Below are positions 45,647 to 56,988 of a DNA stretch of 64,000 nt, one piece after another. Both the position numbers and the translations under genes were made by a program. The notes beneath the pieces were generated by a model that saw only the letters and a list, made by a program, of their open reading frames with translations, did not search any database and was not told the DNA's origin. The stretch is from Dryocosmus kuriphilus (lineage: Eukaryota > Arthropoda > Insecta > Hymenoptera > Cynipidae). The DNA is taken from positions 78,868,627 to 78,932,626 of the forward strand of contig CM076193.1 in assembly GCA_038277395.1 (NCBI GenBank), read 5' to 3'. How positions within the stretch are numbered: the first letter of the stretch is position 1; the number at the start of each line of letters is the position of its first letter.

Positions 45647-48151
45647 ATGTCTAGTGATTCAAGTGATGAAGATAATATCATTATGGAATGTTATTATAAA
45701 CGCTACAGGAATAGAAAACGCAGAAGATTCTGGGTACACCCCTACATCGAAAGAAACCTCAATTGTAGATTATTTGTGGCTGCTAAAGAATTGGATGAAT
45801 CGGACTCCAAATTCTTAGCATTCTATAGAATGAAGAAGAATACTTATAATTTACTGATGCAATCCATCATTCCGGCCTTCCATCATGCAGCCACTAACAT
45901 GAGTGAATGCGTGAGCCCTGAGGAACGAGTTTTAATAACATTAAGGTAAGCGAAAAATCTAATAGTAACAATTTTAGTAAAAGGTGATTTTCGGGAATTT
46001 ATTGAAAGAAAAGCATTGCGTCGATTATTCTGAAATTTTGAGGATATATTTGTGTATAAATCGTGTATATAAGTAATTTTTTTGTGTTTAAAAATATTAA
46101 ATTTTCAACGGCTTATGCGCCATCTCCCGAGTCTCCAAAAGAAAAATTTGTCCCACTGCTGCAACGATTGTGGCCTTTAGATTATCTAAAATCAAAAAAT
46201 CCATTAAACTAGAAGGCATTGCCCGTACAATGACCTAGAATTGTGGAAAAAAATGAAAATCAAACAAAATGTCGGAGTTTTGAAAAAATTTTCCAAATTA
46301 CGCTTGAAACTCTAAAATCTAAAACACGCTAAAAAAATTCAAATCGATCGAATGATTTGTATTCGAGCTAGAACTGTAGTAACTTCGAAAAATGTCGTTT
46401 TAAAAAATGCATTGAAAGAGAAAAATATTGATTTCATTCTGAAAAATCGTGAATATCGATACTTTGAAAATAATAAATACCTTGAAATTGTAATATAGCT
46501 TGTGAGGAACCTCATAACAGCGTTGAGAAGTAGCCATTCCTTTGTTCACCCGTTGAAGCTGATGACATGTGGCTTGCTTCAGGTTGCAAAAGGGGGTCCT
46601 CTTGCAGTGAATGTGACGAGGACGAATATGACGAGTATTGTGAAGGCGTGTGAATTCTTTGTGCAGATTGTTGTAATTCGTCACTTCGATTGTCCCTGAT
46701 GTCATCATGAGCTTTAGGACCCCGCGTCTGAACGAACGCATCATTTCTGGTAGCAAACTCAGAAGGAACATTTTTTTCCCAAGAGGATCTTTGACTTCAG
46801 AAGCCATTTTCTCTTTTTTTGCATCTAGAAAATCTCTGAACGACTTGTCGACGTCTGTTAGAGAGGTTAGATTGCGTTTCTTCATGGATCTTTTAAAGTC
46901 TGGTTTAGAGAGCTGGGGCGGATCACCTTCTGCAGCCTGGAGCGGATCACCTTCTGCAACCTGGAGCGGATCATCTTCTGCGACCATTTGAATTTGAACG
47001 TCAGAAGGAAGCGGTAACGATAAGTTGGTGGCTACGGTTGTTTTTCTTCTTCTTCCTCAAAAAGATGTTGTGACACAGTAGAGGTAGACTGTGGCTGATC
47101 GGCTATCTCAGGCAAATTACCTTCTGGTTTTCCTATTGTTCTGATGAAGGGAAGTGTAAATTTCATAGCCTCTGATAAGTAATATTGTTTTTTGCGGTTT
47201 GCGCCTGAACCGCTTGCTGCTGGCTTTAGGTGACGAACGAATACGGAGCGTAGATTTTTCCACCTCTCCTTGCAATCGCTCACTGTAAGAAGACATAAAT
47301 AATACGAATTAAAATGAATCGCGATTTAAAAAAAAATTATCAACCGCGATTCAAACATAATTAATGGAGAAAAATAAGTTCTTGCATGGTTAATTTCTGC
47401 TTATTTATGTATCATACAACAAAATTATCATTTATTGCGGGTATCTGGCAGCGGGATGTACTTTTAAATCGCTCTCATTGTACTTCGCTAGAGGACTGTG
47501 TACAGTTGTATACATTATTCGTGAAACTACCAAACGAATTTGGGAATTCTTGAATCATACCTACATGCCACTCCCAGACGAAGAGCAGTGGAAAATAATT
47601 TCTCAACGTTTTTATTCACTATGGAATCTACCTAACTGCTTGGGAGCGTTGGATGGCAAGCACGGTCCGTATTGAGAAATTGCCAGGGACTGGCTCTACT
47701 AATTTTAGTTATAAACAGTACCACTAGTACTGATGGAATGCAGTGATGCTGATGGTTTTTTCACTACCATTGAAACTGGTTACGCTGGAAGAAACAGTGA
47801 TGGAGGGATATTTCGTGCATCAGCAATTAAAACGTGGATCACAAATGGAATGGCAAACTTGCCACAACCCTCAAGATTACCAGATGATGAATATGATTGT
47901 AATTTCCCCTACTATTTTGTTGGAGATGAGGCCTTTCCTTTGTCAAAGTACTTGATGCGGCCTTACCCTCAAAGAGCTCTTGATAATAATAAAAGAGTTT
48001 TCAATTACAGATTGAGTAGAGGAAGAAATCTGTAGAATGTGCTTTTGGAATGATGACAAAGAAATTCCAAGTCTTGAGCAGTCCTATTCGCACCCGAAAT
48101 ACGGAAAGGGTGGTTGATATAATAAAATCAGTTTATTTCTTATCTGACTGA
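45647..48151 (+). pseudogene. Harbinger DDE transposase, two exons, disrupted
   Basis: Exon 1 (ATG 45647, MSSDSSDEDNI) encodes the N-terminal helical region and ends at 45945 with donor GTAAGCG. Exon 2 resumes near 47445 at YLAAGCTFKSL, but the acceptor that should precede it reads GG instead of AG. Conserved blocks follow: LGALDGKH (first catalytic Asp, about 47650), SDADGFFTTIETGYAGRNSD, FVGDEAFPLSKYLMRPYP (second Asp, about 47920) and ECAFGMM (Glu, about 48040). A one-base insertion after DGKH, a further indel near 47725 and another near 48030 break the frame. The acidic triad itself is retained. The protein normally cuts and pastes the element together with the MADF partner encoded on the other strand. 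Confidence 0.85.
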
Positions 48152-48738
48152 GTTTAAATTCTTAAATTACCTTTCTGATTGGATTTCGCAGAGAAGTACG
48201 TATGGAATTTTTGATTAATTACAAACTTTTCATTTTATGAACAGTCTTATACGAAATTTTTCACTGGAAATTCGCCTGTTAACTTGAAATGCCTACCATT
48301 TTCGAAAAGAACAATAATTTAAAAATTTTGTACGTACTTAGGTCAGGCCGTGGAGCGCCTCAAAAAAATCTAAGTGCAGCCAAAAAAAGTGGCCATTTTG
48401 CAAAGAAAACAAAACAAAAATTTTATATTAGCTTGGTAATTCAACTACTTAGATCTGTAATTAGTTTTATAAATACATTACTTTTTTATACCAAACAAAA
48501 ATGGTTAAATATGCACATGGTTTTGTATCCGCTTCTGTGGCCACACCCCTTAAATACTTAATATTTAAATAAATAAATACTTTTACAAATACTAACCTGA
48601 AAGCTGCATTTCCTTGGCTATCTCGTTCCACGCCTTTTCTGTTACATTTTTTTTCGAATAATCCTTCAGTTTATAATTGTATAATTGTGGATATTTCTCC
48701 ACTTCACTCACAAACTTCAAATTTTGCACTTCACTCAT
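46480..48738 (-). pseudogene. MADF-BESS protein of the Harbinger element, disrupted
   Basis: Exon 1 (48597-48738) begins MSEVQNLKFVSEVEKYPQLY and ends at a TTTCAG|GTTAGT donor. Exon 2 starts near 47282 after TCTTACAG with SDCKERWKNLRSVF, completing a MADF (Myb/SANT-like) DNA-binding domain. A frame change in a GAA run (about 47040) gives a premature stop. Beyond it are three tandem 8-residue repeats (AEGDPLQV type; about 46915-46985) and a BESS-like motif (FLLSLLPEMM, about 46740), which mediates protein contacts. In PIF/Harbinger elements this Myb-like partner helps the transposase reach DNA. The gene lies antisense to the transposase and covers its intron. Confidence 0.8.
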
Positions 48739-48945
48739 TGGGAAAAACAGCCTCGAGGGTGGAAACCAAGCAACTGAGCTACTACGAGACTAGCACGCCC
48801 AGTCTCCTAGTCCCCAAGTTGCGCAGTTGTCGAGTCTCCACGACTGAAATATCCTCGTCTGAACGGCGCCACTTGATTACACATGTTGCGTCGCTTAGAC
48901 GCCAAGTATCCAAGTCGCTCCAAGATTGGTGTATCCCCGTGTGAA

Positions 48946-49431
48946 CGTGTGCGTAGATGTAGGAAAAGAAAATAAGTGTTGAATGCTATACATAAAATTT
49001 TCCAAAAATTTCCAAAATTTCCAAGAATTTCTAAAATTTTGAGAGTTTTGGAAGTTTTTGAGAATTTTGGTAATTTTGAATATTTTTGAGAATATTGGTT
49101 ATTTTTGAAATTTTGGAAATTTTAGAAAATATTGGAAATTTTGGTAATTTTGAGAATTTTTGAGAATTTTGGTTATTTTTGAAATTTTTGAAATTTTTGA
49201 ACTTTTAGAAAATATTGGGAATTTTGGTAATTTTAGAGAATTTTTGAAAATTTTTTGAGAATTTTGGTAATTTGGAAACTTCTAAAAACTTTCGAGCTTC
49301 CAAATATGTGGAAATATATGTATATATTTCTCCGTCGTCCCTGGCTTTTTCAAGGAAAACACCTTGGCTTTGTTTTTGTCAAGAAAGTTCAAGCGGTGTA
49401 ATAGCTCTGTCGGCTAAGGCGTGCGGTACAT
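48946..49431. repeat. Right copy of the ~0.5-kb direct repeat
   Basis: It begins directly at the Harbinger right end (CGTGTGCGTAGATGTAGGAA) and follows the same order as 44957-45466, including the low-complexity block (49000-49290) and the SINE-like tRNA part. Identity is high by eye outside the low-complexity block. Confidence 0.8.
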
Positions 49432-49490
49432 TTATACATAAGGTTAGGTAGTTTTAGGTATGCTAGGTAGGGTTCGAATCCTCAGCGGGT
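49393..49490 (+). other. tRNA-derived (SINE-like) promoter sequence
   Basis: TAGCTCTGTCGGCTAAGGC (49402-49420) resembles an RNA polymerase III A box and GGTTCGAATCC (49471-49481) is a good B box, 69 bases apart. The region between contains a GGTTAGGTAG-type stretch, too long and unpaired for a functional tRNA cloverleaf. It is best seen as the tRNA-related head of a SINE or a tRNA pseudogene. Confidence 0.55.
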
Positions 49491-49582
49491 TCGATTTTTC
49501 ATAGTAATTAAGCGTGCTATTATATATAAAAAAAGTAAATGTTTGTGTAACTGTGTAACTTTAAACATAATTTAAGTGCAGC

Positions 49583-49800
49583 CATAATATATAAAACAAT
49601 TTTTTTTTGCAGATTTATCTAAATTGTAGGTAAATTTCTAAATTTGACTACAAAATTTTAATAACATTTCGAAATGTTTTGAAAAAGTTAAATACATGAT
49701 TGTAGAAATCTTGCTTGTAATATTGTAAAAATATTGAAATAAAATTTGACAAATATTTCATGCAATTTCAACCTTGCAGAAATCTTGCAGCAATATATCA
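49583..49800. repeat. Dispersed repeat, inverted partner at 63790-64000
   Basis: The block AGATTTATCTAAATTGTAGG through GAAATCTTGC and TTTCATGCAATT is found as reverse complement at the right edge of the window (63790-64000), at high similarity by eye. The family is unknown and without coding region; the right copy is cut by the window edge. Confidence 0.7.
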
Positions 49801-50027
49801 TGCTGTGTGGGTAGTTTTTTCACACTATCCCCTGGGAGGGAAAAGCATTACATGACTAATCGGGTACTAGTAGGGATCCCTAGAGGGGCGCTAGTTGCAA
49901 CAAGGAAAAAACTAACTAGTGCCCCACTAGTTCCACAGTTGTATTTCTACTAGGGTATTAGACAGGAATTGCCAAGTATTGCCCACTGACACCTCTCAAC
50001 TAAGCGAATGCGCAAGATTTGGTTTTT

Positions 50028-51251
50028 ACATTCTCATCTCAATGAGAAGGTATTAGTTTTATGTGAAAACTGACTTTCGCGGATTTGATGAAATCTCGAC
50101 GTTTCGTGAACCCCTGAATCTGAAAAAACATGTTTTACGTTGGTGTCTGTCTGTCGTTGTCGTTGTCGTCGTCGTCGTTGTAGTCTGTTAGCACGATAAC
50201 TTTCGAAGGACTAATCGGATTGGATTTCGCTTTGGCATACTTCTTTAAGGCGTAAAAAGTAAGGAAGATTCCGTTAACCAGCGGTTTTTGACCAACGGTT
50301 ATGGTTTTATCCATCAAAAACGGTTTTCGCAGAATCAAAAAATCCATTTTCCGACTAAACTATGAGAGATACAAAAAAAATGTATGGAAATAAAATTGTT
50401 CATCTCAAAAAAATCTACAAATTTTGTCTTAACCGTTTTTTGATAAAATGAACGGTTTTTGTTTTAATCAAGAAAACGCTATTAAAATTAAAAAACTCTG
50501 GTTTCCCGCCAAAATATTCAAGATGCAAAAAAAATGGTAAAGAACAAAGTTGTTCAATTCAAAAATATCTACAAATTTTGCTTTAACCATTTTTTGATAA
50601 AATTCACGGTTTTTGTTTTAATCGATAAAACGTTATTTAAAATAAAAAATTTCAAATTTCCCGCCAAACTATGCAAGATAAGGAAAAATGATAATAAAGA
50701 AAGTTGTTGGCGTCAAAAAGATCTACAAATTTGCTCTCTGTTATTTTTTTGAGCAGACGCGTAGTTTTTGAATTATTCGTGAAATATGTTATGAAATATA
50801 AAGAAAACCACTTTTCAGCAAAACTATGCAAGATACGAAAAAATGATAATAAACAAAGTTGTTCACCTCAAAAAGATCTACAAATTTGCTCTCTATCATT
50901 TTTTTGAGCAGACGCGTAGTTTTTGAGTTATTCGTGAAATATGTTATGAAATATAAAGAAAACCACTTTTCAGCAAAACTATGCAAGATATGAGAAAATA
51001 TTAACAAGCAGAATTGTTCACCTTGAAGAGTTACAAAATTTATTTATAAGACTCATCGTTTTACTTTTAAGAATCGAAATCCTGTGTTGTGAAAATTTAG
51101 AAAATCACAAAAAAAACTTTACCAATCTACAATATGTTTTTAAAAAATGTAATTATCGAGCGCGAAGCGGAGTGCCAACATACGCGCGCCCTAGGCGCGC
51201 TCATACTTCGCGCGAAGCGCGTGATGAGAATGTGCCCGCGAAGCGGGCAGA
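50028..51251 (+). mobile_element. Solo HINE, complete, 1224 bp
   Basis: It is bounded by T-runs, with ACATTCTCATC at the 5' end and GATGAGAATGT, then hairpin GCCCGCGAAGCGGGC and AGA at the 3' end. Comparison with the unoccupied inverted copy at 34140-34290 confirms both borders. The body has the 5' unique part with a triplet tract (about 50155-50180), then ~155-bp central repeats starting near 50412, 50566, 50720, 50876 and 51033, and a palindrome-rich 3' part. It encodes nothing and would depend on a Helentron Rep-helicase supplied elsewhere. Confidence 0.85.
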
Positions 51252-52215
51252 TTTTTTTTAATGGCTTTATACGGAAACGTAATTCTCCCCTCCTAAGTTT
51301 ACATTTGGAATGTTTTTTTGGGGGGATTTGGATATTTTTTGGAAAAATAGAGATCAGAGTCATACTTTATCGCTTGATTTACAGTCATTTATTATATATG
51401 TTGGAGGTATTTTTCAATTTTCACCTGAAAGATAAAAGCAATTGAGTTTTTTTATATAAAATTGAGAAGCATATAAATGAAGATAATGAAAATGTACTAC
51501 ATTACCATAAAGATTCACGCGAAATCAGCCAAGTCTCTATGATCGGTCTATAATAAGAAACCACAAGTCGGTAAGGAAGTTTTTTTTCATTTTTTTACCG
51601 ACCGCGATAAAAGCAACGTGTCCCAAGAAAATCCAATCGCCAGAAAGATTCACGTGAAATCAGCCAAGTCGCAAGATACTAGAATGGAGGTGTTGACTTT
51701 GAAATGGTTATTGCGACTTCCCGTGATAATTATGAAGAACTAAATTATAAAAGAATCAAAGGTAAGGGCTTCACAACCATAAAAAGATCGAATATTGTGA
51801 GTTCATGTGTGTGATTTAAAAAATAGAGAATTATTACTTGGCTTGTTTAGCAGCTGTGATCACGTGACCTAAACCTATCCGATTTCTGTATATATTGCAT
51901 GTCGTTGGCGCAGCATCTTTTTTGCACCCCTTATGCCGACGACCGTTGACAATGATTAACTATATATATATATATATTAGTATATTACGTTACGAAGTAA
52001 GGGCTGATAAACGCATGATTACTACTTCGTAGAAGAGACTAGAAGATTCTCTCCATGTGATCAATTTTTGAGGTTTTAAAATTTTAATTATTAAATTAAA
52101 AATATCATTTTTGCGGGAAAAAACTCTCTGTACCAGTCGTCTGTTTACACTTTAGATTATGTATCCAAAAAACTAAACAAAAATATTCAGCCGTTTGGCC
52201 GTATTTTGAAACGAT
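51252..52215. repeat. Inverted duplicate of the target region at 26.3/33.9-34.3 kb
   Basis: The reverse complement of 52020-52215 continues from CTGAATATTTTTG across one T-run into GGATACATAATC and GGTACAGAGAGTTTTTTCC, matching the left flank of the HINE array (26285-26342) joined to its right flank (33900-33990). 51252-51330 matches 34140-34220. Between these parts, 51330-52020 has no counterpart in the other copy; it contains two AAGATTCACG.GAAATCAGCC repeats 131 bp apart (about 51511 and 51642) and a short (AT)n at 51960. Confidence 0.75.
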
Positions 52216-52219
52216 AGAT

Positions 52220-54208
52220 TTCCAGAGGATTTCCAGAGCCCTTAATACAAGAAACACCTGTGCGAAACAATAGTATTGAACTGGGAGCTGCTCTTCGCGT
52301 CGCGTCGCGTCGTCACTGGTGTCACGGTCGAGCTAAAATTAGCAAGTCAACCGGATTCATATTGCGTTGAGAACCTGCAACCGCAAAAGCCGAATGCATC
52401 GAAGCAGTCGAATGCTTGACGTTCAGGGAGTGTATAATTATGAGGCACATGCGATGTAGAACATGAATTAAAATTAAACTAATTATCGAAATGCATATAT
52501 TGTGCATTGCAGTAGATTTAATTGTTTACTAGAATGCACTGCATAATTTTATAGCTTTTCAACACAATATTATGGACAATTTACAGTATTTATGAACGTA
52601 CTTTATAGTATGTATTTAAATATATGTCTTGTATACATTGTCATATTACGTCTAGTTTTTGTTACATCTTAATTTAAGCCCATTTTTAGACTTAAAGCTA
52701 TATTTAAGCCCATTTCATGTCTTAAAAGAATAACTTAAGGTATAAAGACAGTCGTCTAATTTAGGTATATGGTCAAGCTGACCATCTCCAGAGGATTAAA
52801 ACAAAATATTCGACTTGAGCGTACTAGAGGGTTGAATTCATCGCATAGGATCGATTTGATCATCCCGGATACTTGATTGACCCTCTGCGGTTGTGAAGTT
52901 GAATTGAGCATAAAATAAGTATCCCTGATTAGGTTGAAAAAATTATAGTAGGACCGTTTGATCTTATAGAAGGCCAGAGTTCAGACTGACCGAATTATGA
53001 CTAACTTTGACCCTCCATTTTTCTCCATGCGCTTTCCAACCAAATTTGCAGACCTTAATTAGAAAAACTAGGCGAAAAGATTTAATATTGATCGTTTTTC
53101 AAACTGTTTTATCAATGATTTCAATCGCACATTAAAAAACAAAACTAATTTTTACTAATTAAAACGAGTAAATTTGTTTACCATCTGAATGAAACATATT
53201 GCTAATTCGAAAAACTTTTTTCTGGACATATATACTACCAAAAGTACATTACATGGTTTGCTATTTTCTTACGTATTACGTGATAATATTTCGTTGTAAA
53301 CTTTAATCTCTCCTTTTACCCAATATTTAACGAAATCAAGGGTTTCATTAAAGATTGGTAATTTTGGAACGAATTCCTCTAGCTATACTCAATTTTCTGT
53401 ACATTAGAAAAATATCACAGGCACTATAGAAAAATACTGCATTGAAAAAATTCTGGTCTTAAAAATGCAAATATTCTCACTTTTTGTATGCACCCACTTA
53501 CTTTTCGCATCGAAATACTCATGTATCCTCTTGCGGTTCGAAACTGTCGGCAAGTCTGTCGATCTGTTCTGTCGATGTTCGGCACAGTGCCAGCTAATAG
53601 TAACACCTTCAAGGAACTACCAGCCACCTTCTGGAACTCATAACTATATATTCGATTCAGGACAGATAAACAGAGCTCGAAAATAATCTCTTGCGCATCG
53701 TCTCATGGAATTATACGGTCTCATTTTACCAATTATATAAGGACTACATTTCATGTTGTTTAAAAAAATATTTAGTTACCCATTAAGATGATGTTATATA
53801 TTATTCCAGTTTTTTCTGTGCATAATACATATGATTTGCAAATATTGAATTAAGATTCCTTCTTTAATATCGAAGTCACAATATAAGTATAAGAAGATGG
53901 CATGATGAATCGGATTCTCTGATCACTTGTTTTCATCCCAAAAACGTAAACCTCACTGCTATCCGTGAGTCTCTGGAAACAACTCGAATGCAAGACGACG
54001 CACCCGTATACGAATCTAACCTTCAGTAGATTCAATCATTCTCAATTTTTCTTCCTATAAAACTGAAAATTACCAAAATCTATCTGTTCTGAAATATGAA
54101 ATTTCTCAATATTAAATAAACATTAACCAACTTTTGCACTTCGAATCTTTTTTAAGGTAAAGATGATTCGAGCAATTCAAAAAATAATATTTAAGTTTTT
54201 CAGTAAAT

Positions 54209-54258
<50 letters not shown>

Positions 54259-54640
54259 TTATAATTAATATTCATAAAATAAAGTAGAAAAATAATTTTT
54301 GCTCAAAGAATAATTATTATAATTTGTGAACTAATTATTTAACTGTACTAACTTTGACATGAGTTGTACTTCCGTCACTTGCTACGCGTAACAAGGCTGT
54401 TTTGCATCTTTACATATATGTGTCGACGTGATGTTAGCCATGAAGGAGGGCTGACGATGACTTTGCTTGTGCAACGTTGCCGACAATAAAATTCGTTTAC
54501 GAGAACTCAAGCACCGCTCCGCGGCGCGGCGCTGGTCAGAAAGATAGTCACTTCCGTTCCAATTACCGATTGACGATTCAAGCACACCGTTGAAACTCTT
54601 GTTGCAACATAAGAGTCACAAGGACAACACACACACATAT
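52220..54640. other. No recognisable gene
   Basis: AT-rich sequence with several frames of 60-73 codons, none with a recognisable motif. A (TA)n run of ~40 bp lies near 54212-54252. Confidence 0.5.
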
Positions 54641-54644
54641 ATAT

Positions 54645-54935
54645 CTTAATTTGAATCAGTGAAATTTTACTGAGAATCAGTCATTTTCTTCCGGCTGTTT
54701 CAATCAGTGAAAATTTGCTGAAAAATCAGTAATTATTTGCTGAAATTCCAGTAGTTTTTTTTTACTGATTTCACAGTAGAAAAAGATACTCAAGTTTCAG
54801 GAAGTATTTCCTATAACTGATTTACACTGATTGAGGTAATCCGAAGTACCTTTTTGATTCGAGTTTACTGATTGAATTAGCTAGAAGTGCATCACTGATG
54901 ATTCCCAGTAAAATTTTAATCATTCGAATTTAGAG
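54645..54935. mobile_element. MITE with ends like the 8.9-kb transposon
   Basis: The left end CTTAATTTGAATCAGTGAAA and the right end, reversed, CTCTAAATTCGAATGATTAA are loosely inverted repeats related to the TCTCTAAATAT.AAACAGTG ends of the 8.9-kb element. The interior is filled with ATCAGTGAAA, TTACTGATT and CACTGATT motifs. It is probably a deleted relative mobilised by the same kind of transposase. Confidence 0.55.
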
Positions 54936-54949
54936 AATTTTAGATGCAT

Positions 54950-55310
54950 GAGAAGACAATAAACTACGTTTATGTACTTTATTTGAGCAAGAATTAAAAA
55001 ATAATTTCCCGCGAAATTAAAACTGGACGCATTTTTGACTTTTCCAGTTTTAATTTCGTCGGAAAAATTCTATTTCAAAATTCGTACTCATATCAAGTAC
55101 GTAAATATAGTTTATTGTCTTCTCCTGCATTTCCCAAAATTTCAGCCCGATATTTTATTCACAAAAAAAGTTCTTAGTTTAAAAAATAAATGAAAAAATA
55201 ATAGTAATAAATAAATTTAGAAAAGGACAATAAACGTAGTTTATTGTCTTCTCCTGTATTTCCTAAAATTTCAGTCTGATATTTCATTCACAAAAAAAGT
55301 TCTTAGGTTA
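54950..55310. repeat. Palindromic MITE plus adjacent direct repeat
   Basis: GAGAAGACAATAAACTACG at 54950 is mirrored by TAGTTTATTGTCTTCTCC at about 55108-55125, and an inner pair TTAAAACTGGA and TCCAGTTTTAA continues the hairpin. The right arm with its following ~75 bases (TTCAGCCCGATATTTTATTC) is repeated directly at about 55231-55310. Confidence 0.7.
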
Positions 55311-55614
55311 AAAAAAAAATTGATAAACCCAACAAATTGAGGTCGGTAGTATATAGGTATATTTGTGTGTGCTACATACCCTTGAAGGAAATAACAGCAA
55401 CGGCACGCAGTGGCGGTCACTAATTTACTTTAGTAAAAATTTGTATTAGTTATTAGTTTAATAAATTATTAATTGCATTCACTATTTCTTTGACCAGTTT
55501 TCAACTTTTTAAGAAGATAAAGCCCAGATATGAATGAGTAAAATCTGACTAATTCAAATTTACAGAGGTTATTTTGAAATGTTAAGAAATATATATATAT
55601 ATATATATATATAT

Positions 55615-56055
55615 GTGACGTGGGATGAGAAAAGGGTACTAGTGGGCAAACGGAGAAATTTTCACGGGAGGCCTTTTTCTGAGAGACCTTTTTCTGTCGA
55701 AGCAGGTAGCAGAGCGCTCTCTCGATTTTACCCCCTCCACTTACACACACAGATGCACGGCGTCCGTCGGTGAATTCATATCTATAGCTGCTTCGTGAGC
55801 CCTTATAAGATTTTTTTTTTTTTTATGATTTGAGAGTGGAGAGAGTGGAGGGGGTACAATCTTAGGATCGCGCTAGCAGGCTTCGGCAAGCTCCAAACGG
55901 TCAACTTTGATTCATTATTACTCAGTCAATTTTTGGAATAAAAAATTTTTTGTTGCACAGTTTCATAGACCACATCCAATATAGTAGAAATCAGTCAAAA
56001 CCTCGATTTTGATTTTTTTGCCCACTAGTACCCTTTTTCTCATCTCCCACGTCAC
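55615..56055. mobile_element. MITE with 36-bp inverted ends inside an (AT)n tract
   Basis: GTGACGTGGGATGAGAAAAG followed by GGTACTAGTGGGCAA at 55615-55650 is mirrored at 56018-56055 with one or two differences. Both sides are (TA)n, so the insertion went into TA-rich DNA, but the precise duplication cannot be read. There is no coding region; a long T-run lies near 55812. Confidence 0.75.
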
Positions 56056-56988
56056 ATATATATATATATACATATACTAGGTGGGCTGAGCCCCCTTGCT
56101 CGCTTCGCGCGCCAACCCTCAATCTTATTGTTGAACCTTTAGAGAGGGTGTTGATTTTTGAAAAAGCTCTGTTAGCCCAGGCAAATTAGGTTTTTGATGG
56201 TCAAAAAACAACAAAGCTGGAAATATTTTTAATCCACTTTAGGCATCCCAGAAAAGTGTCTTATGAGTTTGCGACGGTTTCTGAGCTATGCTAAACTTTT
56301 GAGGGCCAAAAAAAACGCGAAATTTTTGCACTTTTTTCAGTTTTTCTCTTAGAACTCGAAAACTACGCATCCTACAGAAAATTTTCTTCTTATCAGAATT
56401 AAAGATCATAAAATTTCTCTTCGGATGATCTACTATAAAGTTCAAATCGGTTTAGCTGTTTAAGCAAAATCGATCGTCAAAAATCGTCAATTTCTACCAA
56501 CTTTCCCGAAAAGGGGATTATGCTCTCGTTTAAACGCCTGTATCCTAAGAACGGCTACTCTAAATAAAAAATTTGAGTAATAGAAGTTGTAGAGCAGCAA
56601 ATTCCTTGTAAGGAGGGGTCCTAAATTTTTTAATTTACTTATTCTGATGCAGAGATACAAATAAAAAGCCGAAATTAGTGGTAGCGCTAAATGCCCATCA
56701 AGACTATTTTTCTGTAGCCAAATGACTTGCTTACTTACCTAGTTACCTGTATTTGTCAGTTAACTGAAAAAAATTTCATTCCATCATTTTATTTTGTATC
56801 ATTTAAATTATTTAATATTCATCTTTTTGAATAGGTACCTACCTTCTAACATTAGTAATCATGCTGCACATGAATTAAGTACAACTCACTACTTCGGATT
56901 GGCTGCTGTTTGCAATTGTATGTTATGGCCATTTTAAAAAACATGTTATTCAATTTAAGCCTCGTCGAAATCATTGTTTGGGAGATAC

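Larger units (their letters stand above)
45475..48945. mobile_element. PIF/Harbinger DNA transposon, 3.5 kb, two genes
   Basis: Inverted ends share TTCACACGGGGATAC (45475-45489 and the complement at 48931-48945) and match loosely for another ~15 bases. The element has the two-gene layout of PIF/Harbinger: a DDE transposase on the plus strand and a MADF/Myb-like DNA-binding protein on the minus strand. A clear 3-bp target duplication could not be read, perhaps because the flanks are ends of a duplicated repeat. Both genes have frameshifts. Confidence 0.8.
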
